Source: Paramecium sonneborni
Lineage: Eukaryota > Ciliophora > Oligohymenophorea > Peniculida > Parameciidae
Assembly: GCA_905182985.1 (NCBI GenBank)
Contig: CAJJDN010000132.1
Coordinates: 101,631-165,630 of the forward strand
DNA: 64,000 bases
Direction of reading: 5' to 3'
The translations under genes were made by a program, and so were the position numbers. Position 1 is the stretch's first letter. Every line of letters starts with the position of its first letter. Below the pieces are notes generated by a model. The model was given only the letters and a program-made list of their open reading frames with translations. It was not told the origin of the DNA and did no database searches. This document shows positions 41,201-52,117 of this stretch, in pieces.

Positions 41201-42261
41201 AAGTTTTTAAACTAAAATATTATATATAAATGAATTTACATTAGTAGCTAATCCATTAACAATTAATTCCATTACAGATTCTAAATCTTTACTATTTGAT
41301 TCTTATTACTTTTCTAATAACCAATCAACAACCAATAGTGAGACAAATGTATTTGTATACTTATTAATTGTTAATAATTTTTTTAAGTGAGCCCAATTTC
41401 CTAAAGGAACTTTAAGATCTCTCATTCTTTTAATTAAGTCAAATACTTTTTGATCATCATTAAGCACAGTAGCCAAATTATAAATTAATTCAATTTATTT
41501 TTCACATCTATGAGGCAAAGTACTAAGGAAAGCAAATTTTCTATTTTCATCATGTGTACCTTGTATCATTTTTCCAATAAATGTAACAGCAGTACTTAAA
41601 TCTCCTTTGATACAAGAATGTGCTAATTTTAAACAAGTGATTGATAAATCATTCTTAATGAATTCTGTTAAGGCATTATGTATGGCTACTAATTAAGGTG
41701 TAATATCATATTGTGTTTGTGCTAATTCTGTGAGTACAATAATTAAAGTGTCCATATTTTATTCTGATCTTTTAAGGAGACGAAGACATTATTCAATACA
41801 TTAATTAGTTAGATTGTCTTACAAGGCTTGATAATATTAATGCTTGAAAGTAAGTGAATCTTGAATAGAATAAAAATAGAAATACCTGTTTTTCTAAGTT
41901 TGGAATCAACAAAGAATTCTTCTTTAAGTTTGTCAAATAATAATTGTCCCTGCTATTATGATGTCAAAATTAATGAATTTTTCTTATTAAAATCAACAAC
42001 TCCTTGAGGTACACTTTCATTGATTTTCAATTTATGTTTTAATTTAAGATGAAAGTATTGTGGTACTAGATGTGGTTTTTTGAGGAATCTAAGTAATCTT
42101 TTGATTTTATGTGAGTCATAATTTAAGTTTTCAATGTTTTAGAATAAATCCGGATATTAGTCAGGAGTGAGAGATTGTAAATAGTGTCTTAATTAAGCAT
42201 TTGGCTTGATGTAAGAATATTGAAATCGTTTAAGAAGTTCATAATAATCGACTTACTCCAT
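35209..42261 (-). CDS. GCN1: GCN1-like translational regulator (HEAT repeats)
   Basis: A giant frame of about 2300 residues, starting MEQVDYYELLKRFQYSYIK. Introns seen are 41860-41885, 41212-41239, 40137-40160 and 35561-35588 (24-28 nt). At least one more intron or a one-base error is needed for overall phase. HEAT repeats run through most of the length. The block ENVKRGNAYMIAGLIKGLGV near 38.8 kb matches the GCN1 signature (AxYGLAGLVKGLG in animals and yeast). GCN1 binds ribosomes and activates the eIF2-alpha kinase GCN2 on amino-acid starvation or ribosome collision. The last 40 codons before TGA are less protein-like, so the C-terminus may be mis-spliced. Confidence 0.88.
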
Positions 42262-42345
42262 TAATTAAAATTTAATAAATTAAATTTATGTAAGAAAGTG
42301 TATATAAATGTGTACATTGTAATAATATATATTTAATGACATTTA

Positions 42346-43738
42346 TCATTTCTTCTTAAGGAGTGCAATAACTCGTTCCATTAAATCTTTGATGAAAATA
42401 GTGGTTTACGTATTTGGTATCTATAAAGTGTTTTACTAATATTGAATCAATAACTAGAATGATAAATATAGAATTACTTGATCAAGATCTTGAGTGTCAG
42501 AAGCTTCAATTTTATTCATGAATTCATCAGTCAGCTCAAATATATGATTGGTCTATCTAAATTTGATAAGTGGTGTAATACATTCATAGGACTTGATTTT
42601 GGCAGGGGAGTTGAATAAGCTCCACTCTTGGTAGATTCTAATCCTAATTAATTTTGATCATTGTTTCCAAACATAAACAAAGCTCCATTTTTAATCAGTA
42701 CAGCTGAATGATGTCTCCCACATGCAATCATTTCTCCATTAATTTATAATATCTATGGTGTATCTTATTATTTATAATCTCCTAATCCTAATTATCCAAA
42801 TTATCCTGATCCAAATACATAGATTTATCCATTATTTTATAATACCATACTATGAGCCTCTCCACAAGCAACCTCTCTAATATTCTATAAAGATGTTATA
42901 TGATTAGGTTTACTACAATCATTACTATTACCATGTCCTAATTATCCTTATAATCCTCTACCCCATGAATATACATTTCCTTAAGTATCAATTGCTAACA
43001 CATGAAATGTTCCTAATGCCAATTTTACTATCTTTTAATTTCCAAGAGATGTTATTGGAGATGGTAATTTCATATATTTAGCAAATGCATTCTATCCTAG
43101 ACGACCAAATTCATTACTACCCCATGAAAATAATCGACCTTCTTCATCTATTGCCATTGTATAATTGTGTTATGCATAAATATCAATAATTCTAGGAAGA
43201 TTATCTAAATCTAATTAATGAGGTATTGCAACAAATTGTTCTGAAGCATCAAAACCCAATTATTAATATGCATTTGAACCCCATACAAATATCTTATTTT
43301 CATCTTCTACTTCTATCAATGCTACACTATGATCTAATCCAACTGCTATCTTCTACAGTTACCATCCATATTAAGATGCTTCACTAAATATGTCAAATAA
43401 TGTTGGTGTATTCACTGAATTATTCATTCCCAATTTTCCCTATTTATTTGAACCACTAATATTCTCTTTTTCTATTACCATCCAAAAACCTATGTCTCTG
43501 ACCATGCAAACCAATGCTCTTTAGATACTGCTATCTATTCTATCTCCTCTAATTCTAATTACTATGCTATCTGTATCCCTTAACCCCACATAAACACCTT
43601 CCTTTGGATTGTTATACAAAATGTACTATCTCCACCACATGTTACCTTTTATTATTATTCTATTACATATTAAATTTATTCCTGCATCGAACTCTATGTT
43701 GGAATACATACTCTGCTTTATTTGGATTCCTGAATCAT
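42346..43738 (-). CDS. RCC1-family propeller protein; one frame break
   Basis: Introns 43456-43478 (23 nt) and 42454-42477 (24 nt) are clear. At least six RCC1 blades are visible: VTCGGDSTFCITIQR, IFVWGSNAYQQLG, LFSWGSNEFGRLG, VYSWGRGLQGQLGHG, IYVFGSGQFGQLGLG and LFMFGNNDQNQLGLE. A short helical C-terminus follows (HIFELTDEFMNKIE). The frame shifts by one base after the last blade. The G4 run at 42605-42608 (plus) sits there, and one extra base joins STP to PAKIKSYECITP. Two starts are possible: 43738, only 10 bases from the divergent neighbour's ATG, or 43687. RCC1 domains act as exchange factors or scaffolds. Confidence 0.82.
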
Positions 43739-43748
43739 TATTAGATTA

Positions 43749-44488
43749 ATGAATTAATTAAATTCTGATCTTAAATCATAAATCATAGACTATTTCGAAC
43801 AATTACAAAACAAATTGAATCAAACTGGCTATTCTGACATTCGTGTTATACTACCTGATGATATCTCTGTTGCATTTAAATACATCGCTCGCATTTTAGA
43901 TTAATTTATTGAGTAAAATACTTATGTATATAAAGATTACATCAAGAAATTATTGAATAATATGATCTATTGGAACAATCATTATAAAAAGCTGAATCTG
44001 AAATTCGATATCATATCCATGTTCATTTTATCATTTATTTCAGGTTGAATAAAGATTAAAGATTCATTGTGATTAAATACAAGAGAGTCTTACTCTAAAA
44101 GAAGAACAATATAAAATTCTATAAATGAAAATGGAAGTATTTATTCATTCAAATATAAGCTTTAAGAAAAATAAATTATATAACTCAAAAAAGAGATTGA
44201 TGTTGCCTCAAAAAGGCGAATAGACACAGAAAAGAGTGTAACTGATACTCAATCAAGAGTACTTATATTTTCTTATTTAAGTAATGTTTAATGATAAATG
44301 GAATACCTTCGTCATCTACAATCAAATAAATAATTAAACCAAAAACTCGAATAAAAACAGAATCTATCGATATTAATAAAGTAAGATCCATCTCCTCCTT
44401 AGATTATAATAACTACTCTATTTTGATTAGGAGAAATGATGATAGAAAAAAAAGATCATCAACTATTCAAATTAATAAAAAAAAGTGA
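43749..44488 (+). CDS. Coiled-coil protein, 215 aa
   Basis: Four introns, all 23 nt (43913-43935, 44021-44043, 44137-44159, 44259-44281), give 216 codons. Unspliced, the frame is broken, so the regular intron set is good evidence. Residues 55-150 form a continuous coiled coil (LHQEIIEQYDLLEQSLQKA, QRLKIHCDQIQESLTLKEE, LQEKQIIQLKKEIDVASKR). The C-terminal 60 residues are basic and Ser-rich. No family recognised. It is convergent with the next gene, with 21 bases between stops. Confidence 0.7.
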
Positions 44489-44509
44489 TCTTTATTAAAT
44501 ATTTAACTA

Positions 44510-47500
44510 TCAAACATTTTCATTTACAAAATTTATGTAGATTTCTCCTATGTTTTTTTAATCTATATTGATTTCCCTTTACAAAATAGAGAGTTAGACT
44601 TAAAGACTCAATAATTATAATCTATTCACCTATTCCAAATATTAACTCTATGATTTTATATCTAGCAATCTTATAAAACAATCAAATTTTTAAGACTAAT
44701 ATTATCCATTCACCTATTTTAGAAATTTTTATAGTTCTCCAAGAAATTATTATTTATTTTATTTATTTAAAATTCCTATTATTGCCTCCATTAAATTTTC
44801 AGTATATGCTTGATAATAAATCTATCCTATCTCTTCTGGCTTAATAATTGAATTGTTCAATGATATAACTGATATTTGATGCATTATTTAGGTCATTTTA
44901 TACATAATCTAATAACTAGTTATTTATTTATTATCAATCTCGCTATCCTTCAATCCTTAGGTGTAAATCCATAAAAATTTCAATTAATCAAGCCATTTTT
45001 TGTTTTATTCATATAAGATTCAATAAATTCTATATCTTCTTTATACAAATAAGATTATTTGATAAAGTCATAAATTTAAGAACATAGTGTTAAGTTCTCC
45101 AATATTTCTCTTAAGCAAGAGGAGTAAATTACTTAAATTTTTAAATTTGAAGATCTTATGCTATTTTGTTATATAATGATGAGCTATTACAAGATTTTCA
45201 AAATTGTTTTCATATGAAGGCAGCTCAAATTAAAGTTACTTTATTTGAGAATAAAGATCATTATGTATCAAAAGATAACAATAATACTCAAAACAATTTA
45301 TTGTATGCAAAAAACAATCTATTCTAAACTCTTTAATATTTTAAGCCAAAAAAAGTAATTCTTAAAATTAACTTACTATAAAGAAGTATTCTTCTTTCTT
45401 ATTGTAAGGACTCTCTAATATTTATAAGGGTTATTGTTTTTCAAAATGAGGTAATATTTCTTTAATTTCTAATAATGAATTCAAATATTGAGATTATACA
45501 TTAAGCCTTCTGTTTTCCACATAAGAATCTAATTTATTAAATAAAACACATTGATATAAAGGTTTAACAATATTTGTAGAACCCATCCCTTTTTGAATAC
45601 TTAAACATTATATAACATTTATGCTTAATCCTTATGCAATCAATCTCAATGTGTTCTTTAGATGAAATAAAAGTGTGTTAGATTTTAAATTACTTAATTC
45701 TTCCCCTATTTAGATAATCTTGTAAAATCAGAGCTTCAAATCGTATCCAATCTTAATAAACACATTAAGCATCCATTTTGGTGTGCCTTATACTTTTGAC
45801 AACTTTATCTTAAATATATTGCCAGAATTAATTCTTTTCAATATTATATCAAAATCCAATCTTTTTTAATAAGGGTTATTTCTTTTATTAAGTGTTGATT
45901 GACAATAATTTTTAGAATTGTTAAACAATCAAACCAAGAGAAAATGATGTAAGATAGAATGAAGTTAAAAATGCTGTCAAATATTTATTCAATTAATGTA
46001 AGCAATCATATTTAACTCCTTTTTTCTAATAGAATACTTAATTAAAATACCATAAGTTATTTGTTAAGATTGATAGGTTTAATTTCTATATTTTCATTTT
46101 TTAATTATTGTCTAATAATACTTCTAAATTGATTTTAAAGCGAAGTTCTTATCTATTTACTAAAATCAACACTTTTATTATTCAATTCATAATATTAAAG
46201 ATAATCACACATACTGTCTAACATTTTTAATAGTTCATCTTATCTTTATTATTTTAAACAAATGTCAAAATAATGTTTTGAGTGAAGANAAATTCTATAT
46301 CTTCTTTATACAAATAAGATTATTTGATAAAGTCATAAATTTAAGAACATAGTGTTAAGTTCTCCAATATTTCTCTTAAGCAAGAGGAGTAAATTACTTA
46401 AATTTTTAAATTTGAAGATCTTATGCTATTTTGTTATATAATGATGAGCTATTACAAGATTTTCAAAATTGTTTTCATATGAAGGCAGCTCAAATTAAAG
46501 TTACTTTATTTGAGAATAAAGATCATTATGTATCAAAAGATAACAATAATACTCAAAACAATTTATTGTATGCAAAAAACAATCTATTCTAAACTCTTTA
46601 ATATTTTAAGCCAAAAAAAGTAATTCTTAAAATTAACTTACTATAAAGAAGTATTCTTCTTTCTTATTGTAAGGACTCTCTAATATTTATAAGGGTTATT
46701 GTTTTTCAAAATGAGGTAATATTTCTTTAATTTCTAATAATGAATTCAAATATTGAGATTATACATTAAGCCTTCTGTTTTCCACATAAGAATCTAATTT
46801 ATTAAATAAAACACATTGATATAAAGGTTTAACAATATTTGTAGAACCCATCCCTTTTTGAATACTTAAACATTATATAACATTTATGCTTAATCCTTAT
46901 GCAATCAATCTCAATGTGTTCTTTAGATGAAATAAAAGTGTGTTAGATTTTAAATTACTTAATTCTTCCCCTATTTAGATAATCTTGTAAAATCAGAGCT
47001 TCAAATCGTATCCAATCTTAATAAACACATTAAGCATCCATTTTGGTGTGCCTTATACTTTTGACAACTTTATCTTAAATATATTGCCAGAATTAATTCT
47101 TTTCAATATTATATCAAAATCCAATCTTTTTTAATAAGGGTTATTTCTTTTATTAAGTGTTGATTGACAATAATTTTTAGAATTGTTAAACAATCAAACC
47201 AAGAGAAAATGATGTAAGATAGAATGAAGTTAAAAATGCTGTCAAATATTTATTCAATTAATGTAAGCAATCATATTTAACTCCTTTTTTCTAATAGAAT
47301 ACTTAATTAAAATACCATAAGTTATTTGTTAAGATTGATAGGTTTAATTTCTATATTTTCATTTTTTAATTATTGTCTAATAATACTTCTAAATTGATTT
47401 TAAAGCGAAGTTCTTATCTATTTACTAAAATCAACACTTTTATTATTCAATTCATAATATTAAAGATAATCACACATACTGTCTAACATTTTTAATAGTT

Positions 47501-48565
47501 CATCTTATCTTTATTATTTTAAACAAATGTCAAAATAATGTTTTGAGTGAAGAAACGATAAGAATACTCTAATTATTACTGAAATAAGGATTCTATGTAT
47601 CCTCTAATATCATTAAAGCAATAATATAAGTGCATTTATTGTTTCAAATCTCTTGATTGACTCCAAACTAAGTCTTTGATTGAGATTATTTTATATAAGG
47701 ACCAACTATCAGTTGTCAGTTGATCTTTATTTAATTCAGATAAGAGATCATGTATTTATTAATATTGTTATCTAAACTTGATAACATTCGATATTTTAAT
47801 TTCAAGTTCTTCTTTTTATTTTTACTTCTTTTAAATTTTCAATCCTAAATCTTTATGAGTCTACTTCAATAATTTTAAAACTAATCTAGCTGGCAATTCT
47901 GGCACAACATTAATTAACTCTAAAAGATAGAGCATCTCACATATAATAACCCCAATTCAATTAATGTTGATTCTCCATTAATTTGAGTGATAGTTGTTTT
48001 TTAACTTCATTATTTTTACGAGTTAAGTTTTCAATCATAGTACCTTAAATTTCAAGAGTCGGTCTTTTGCCGATTTATGTAATCAAATAACTCAAGATTT
48101 CAGATTCATTATTGTCTATATAATACATTTCATCAATGTCTTTATCCTCAGTTATTAAAAACTATATTGTTAAACTGCTTTCATCTAAATCTTCTGATGA
48201 TTATGAAACTACAGGTTTAGTTAATTGAAGATTAGTTTGTTTCCATTCAGGTTTACTAAAAATCTAAGGTTTAGTTCTTTTGACAAGAGGAAGTGGAGTC
48301 TCATCAAAGATTTTCTTCTTTTATGAATTTTAAGAATTCATTCTATCCCATATAGGAGACTTTGACTTTTAAGTGTGATGTTTTAATTCATTTTTGTAGC
48401 ACTAGAATTAGCTCTAGAATGTGAAGTGAATATTTTATCTTTATATTCCTTCATTTTCTAACCAACATTATTGAGTTATTATTGAACACTTTGACTTGTA
48501 GTTGGTCTATCTTCAAAGTCAAGAAATTCATTAAATTTACTATAAATGCTATATATGTTATTCAT
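44510..48565 (-). CDS. Large helical protein of unknown function, frame-broken and split by a scaffold joint
   Basis: The frame starts MNNIYSIYSKFNEFLDFED and can be followed in pieces to TGA at 44510-44512. It includes IGKRPTLEIQGTMIENLTRK, ELINVVPELPARLVLKLLK, HDLLSELNKDQLTTDSWS and YYCFNDIRGYIESLF, and near the end LNNSIIKPEEIGQIYYQAYT. It is mostly alpha-helical with no obvious domain. One-base shifts occur at runs at 48391-48395, 47950-47953 and 47541-47544. Inside it, 45025-46288 is repeated at 46290-47553 across an N. After collapsing that, the gene would be about 2.8 kb (roughly 900 codons). The ATG overlaps the preceding stop (ATGA). Confidence 0.5.
45025..46288. repeat. First copy of 1264-bp duplicated contig overlap
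   Basis: Repeated exactly at 46290-47553, separated by N at 46289. It lies inside a coding region. Confidence 0.9.
46289..46289. other. Scaffold joint, single N
   Basis: Separates the identical blocks 45025-46288 and 46290-47553. Confidence 0.9.
46290..47553. repeat. Second copy of 1264-bp duplicated contig overlap
   Basis: Base-for-base repeat of 45025-46288. Confidence 0.9.
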
Positions 48566-49790
48566 ATTAATAGACGATCTTTTGCAATCTCCCACCAAAA
48601 TCCAGCACCTAGTTCAATAAGATCATCATTAAAATCAAAATTGGATTAATGTAACATCGGATTATTTGTATCACTATTAAATATATATGAATAAATTACT
48701 TTTTTCCTGAACTCAAAAAGAAGAATGCTCCTGGTACTTTAAGAGTATAATTTCCAAAATCTTCAGATGCATAAACAGGACAAGGACCAGCATGAGCGTT
48801 TCCAGCACCAAAGTATTTTTCACCTAATCTCAATATATGTTATGCTTCTTTTTAATGATTTGCAGTTAATGGATAATTTTCTGCCATTCTTTAAACTTTT
48901 ACTTAACACCTATATTTCTAACAAGTTTTCTCAGCAACATTACAACACTAATTTATATTAATTTATATCTATCATACTTCTTTAAATAATCTATCTCCTA
49001 AACCTGATTCTAAAGAACGAATCATACCTTTTACTGAAGCTGTATCTGGTATAACATTAAAAGCTGTTCCACCATTAAAACATGTCCATGCAAAAGTAAA
49101 TTGTCCTTTCTCTTAACTTAATTAATTATTAATAGTATAGAGATATTCAGCTGCACATTAAACAGGATTATTAAATTTATGGGGTTCTGATGCATGACCT
49201 CCTTTACCTATAAAATCAAATTGCATCTATATTGGTTAAGACATCATTGATCCTTCTTTACACCATACTTATCCAATCTTTCCTGTTGGCCATTAATGAA
49301 ATCCATATACTTCTTATACATTATCTAAACATCCATCGCGTATCATATCAACAGATCCTCCATAATCTTCTTCGGCAGGTTAAAATAATAATCTAACTGT
49401 TTTATTTTTAGGTATTGTTTCTTTATAATGTTAAAAGATTTATGCAAAAGCTAAAAGACAAGTTGTATGCCCATCATGTCCACACATATGAGCACATCCA
49501 TTTGTACTTCTATATTGTAAATGTTCATTAGCTTCATTCAATACTAATGCATCAATATCTGCTCTGAATGCAATTAATCTATCTTCTCCAACCTTTTCTG
49601 CATTACCACTTAGATCAACAATTAATCCTGTATTTCCACATACTTTAATAACATCTTCTTGAATATTTAAAGTAAGCAAGAATTCTCTCACTCTTTATTG
49701 AGTTTGGAATTCCTTTAAAGATGCTTCAGGATTTTAATGCATATTATGTCTAAAGGCAATAAGTCTCTGTAGATCTAATATTTATTTCAT
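48562..49790 (-). CDS. M20-family amidohydrolase (hippurate hydrolase/IAA-amidase type)
   Basis: Two introns, one of 30 nt and one of 26 nt near the 3' end, interrupt a frame of about 390 residues starting MKQILDLQRLIAFRHNMHQNPE. Metal-site motifs of the M20D subfamily are intact: FRADIDAL, CAHMCGHDGHT, FQPAEEDYGGS and GFHQWP. Further on, GKGGHASEPHKFNNP and HAGPCPVYASEDFGNY contain the dimerisation-domain and last metal-ligand motifs. Such enzymes hydrolyse N-acyl or N-benzoyl amino acids with two metal ions. There is no signal peptide, so it is probably cytosolic. It is divergent from the channel gene. Its stop overlaps the next gene's ATG. Confidence 0.92.
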
Positions 49791-50194
49791 TATAAGTTTA
49801 TTTATTTGATAATAGGAAGTGAGTATGTTGATTATTATAGAGATTGAATATAAATTATTAGTATGGGATTGAGAATTTAAGTATTATAATAATAGCAGCA
49901 TTTGATATGAGTAGCATGTTTTAGAATTGTTTAAGGGAATAATAAATGTAGTTTAATATAAATTAAAGATTTGGAGAGTAAAAAAGATGATCGTACTTAT
50001 TGAGATGGTAAGAAAAGTTAAAATAAATAAAAAGAATAAAAGAAGTGAAATATTAAATAAGAGATTATTATAAATAAATGATATATGAAATGAGACATGA
50101 GAGAAATAGGAGTGAGAATAGTAATGTAATAAAGATAAAATAGAGAAAGAGTGAAGAAGTTTAAGTGTTTAACTAGATTAATTAATCAGATAGA
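49791..50194. other. Shared divergent promoter region (amidohydrolase/channel)
   Basis: About 400 AT-rich bases between the divergent start codons 49790 (-) and 50195 (+). It is repeated at 51134-51537 by the overlap artefact. No motif beyond AT richness is recognisable. Confidence 0.4.
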
Positions 50195-50774
50195 ATGAAT
50201 TCGAATAATTCCTAATTGAAACAATCTATAAATATGTCAGAGAGAAGCAGTTATTTAGGATTAGAAAATCGATTATTAGGATAAGATAGTATATCAGATA
50301 GAGAATAATTATAGAATAGAGTTTCTTAAGAGGGATTTCAAAATAATTTGGAGGATGAATAACCAATTCCTCTAATTTAATTAATTGAACATGAACTAAG
50401 AGATCGATGTAAAGTTGATACAACAAAACAAATGAAGTGTTAAGGTGATCTAAATGAATTTTAAACAAAAACAGAAATTGAGAGAATTGATTATGATGTA
50501 GATTAGGACATAATTCGTAAACATACAAAACATTTGTAAAGAGACTATAGAATTGATCCATACTATATAAAGTTAGTAGAGTTACATGGATACCAAAGAA
50601 TTAAACATGAATTGGAAGTAGTCCTCTTTATTTACATATATATAGCATTACAACGATGCATATCCTTTGCTCACATTGAGAAAGACAATAGTGTACTTAT
50701 CATTTATGATTCCGATATTGGCTAAGACAATCGTAAACTCAATATGGTTTGAACTATCGATGACAGTTCTTATT
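50195..50774 (+). pseudogene. Truncated duplicate of channel 5' end (assembly artefact)
   Basis: Identical to 51538-52117 and cut off by the N at 50775. Not a separate gene. Confidence 0.85.
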
Positions 50775-50775
50775 N
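50775..50775. other. Scaffold joint, single N
   Basis: Separates the identical blocks 49433-50774 and 50776-52117. Confidence 0.9.
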
Positions 50776-51133
50776 AAAAGATTTATGCAAAAGCTAAAAG
50801 ACAAGTTGTATGCCCATCATGTCCACACATATGAGCACATCCATTTGTACTTCTATATTGTAAATGTTCATTAGCTTCATTCAATACTAATGCATCAATA
50901 TCTGCTCTGAATGCAATTAATCTATCTTCTCCAACCTTTTCTGCATTACCACTTAGATCAACAATTAATCCTGTATTTCCACATACTTTAATAACATCTT
51001 CTTGAATATTTAAAGTAAGCAAGAATTCTCTCACTCTTTATTGAGTTTGGAATTCCTTTAAAGATGCTTCAGGATTTTAATGCATATTATGTCTAAAGGC
51101 AATAAGTCTCTGTAGATCTAATATTTATTTCAT
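50776..51133 (-). pseudogene. Truncated duplicate of amidohydrolase 5' end (assembly artefact)
   Basis: Identical to 49433-49790, ending at the N. The intact gene is 48562-49790. Confidence 0.85.
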
Positions 51134-52117
51134 TATAAGTTTATTTATTTGATAATAGGAAGTGAGTATGTTGATTATTATAGAGATTGAATATAAATTA
51201 TTAGTATGGGATTGAGAATTTAAGTATTATAATAATAGCAGCATTTGATATGAGTAGCATGTTTTAGAATTGTTTAAGGGAATAATAAATGTAGTTTAAT
51301 ATAAATTAAAGATTTGGAGAGTAAAAAAGATGATCGTACTTATTGAGATGGTAAGAAAAGTTAAAATAAATAAAAAGAATAAAAGAAGTGAAATATTAAA
51401 TAAGAGATTATTATAAATAAATGATATATGAAATGAGACATGAGAGAAATAGGAGTGAGAATAGTAATGTAATAAAGATAAAATAGAGAAAGAGTGAAGA
51501 AGTTTAAGTGTTTAACTAGATTAATTAATCAGATAGAATGAATTCGAATAATTCCTAATTGAAACAATCTATAAATATGTCAGAGAGAAGCAGTTATTTA
51601 GGATTAGAAAATCGATTATTAGGATAAGATAGTATATCAGATAGAGAATAATTATAGAATAGAGTTTCTTAAGAGGGATTTCAAAATAATTTGGAGGATG
51701 AATAACCAATTCCTCTAATTTAATTAATTGAACATGAACTAAGAGATCGATGTAAAGTTGATACAACAAAACAAATGAAGTGTTAAGGTGATCTAAATGA
51801 ATTTTAAACAAAAACAGAAATTGAGAGAATTGATTATGATGTAGATTAGGACATAATTCGTAAACATACAAAACATTTGTAAAGAGACTATAGAATTGAT
51901 CCATACTATATAAAGTTAGTAGAGTTACATGGATACCAAAGAATTAAACATGAATTGGAAGTAGTCCTCTTTATTTACATATATATAGCATTACAACGAT
52001 GCATATCCTTTGCTCACATTGAGAAAGACAATAGTGTACTTATCATTTATGATTCCGATATTGGCTAAGACAATCGTAAACTCAATATGGTTTGAACTAT
52101 CGATGACAGTTCTTATT
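50776..52117. repeat. Second copy of 1342-bp duplicated contig overlap
   Basis: Base-for-base repeat of 49433-50774. This copy is continuous with the rest of the channel gene. Confidence 0.9.

Larger units (their letters stand above)
49433..50774. repeat. First copy of 1342-bp duplicated contig overlap
   Basis: Repeated exactly at 50776-52117 across the N at 50775. It carries the 5' part of the amidohydrolase and the 5' part of the channel gene. Confidence 0.9.
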
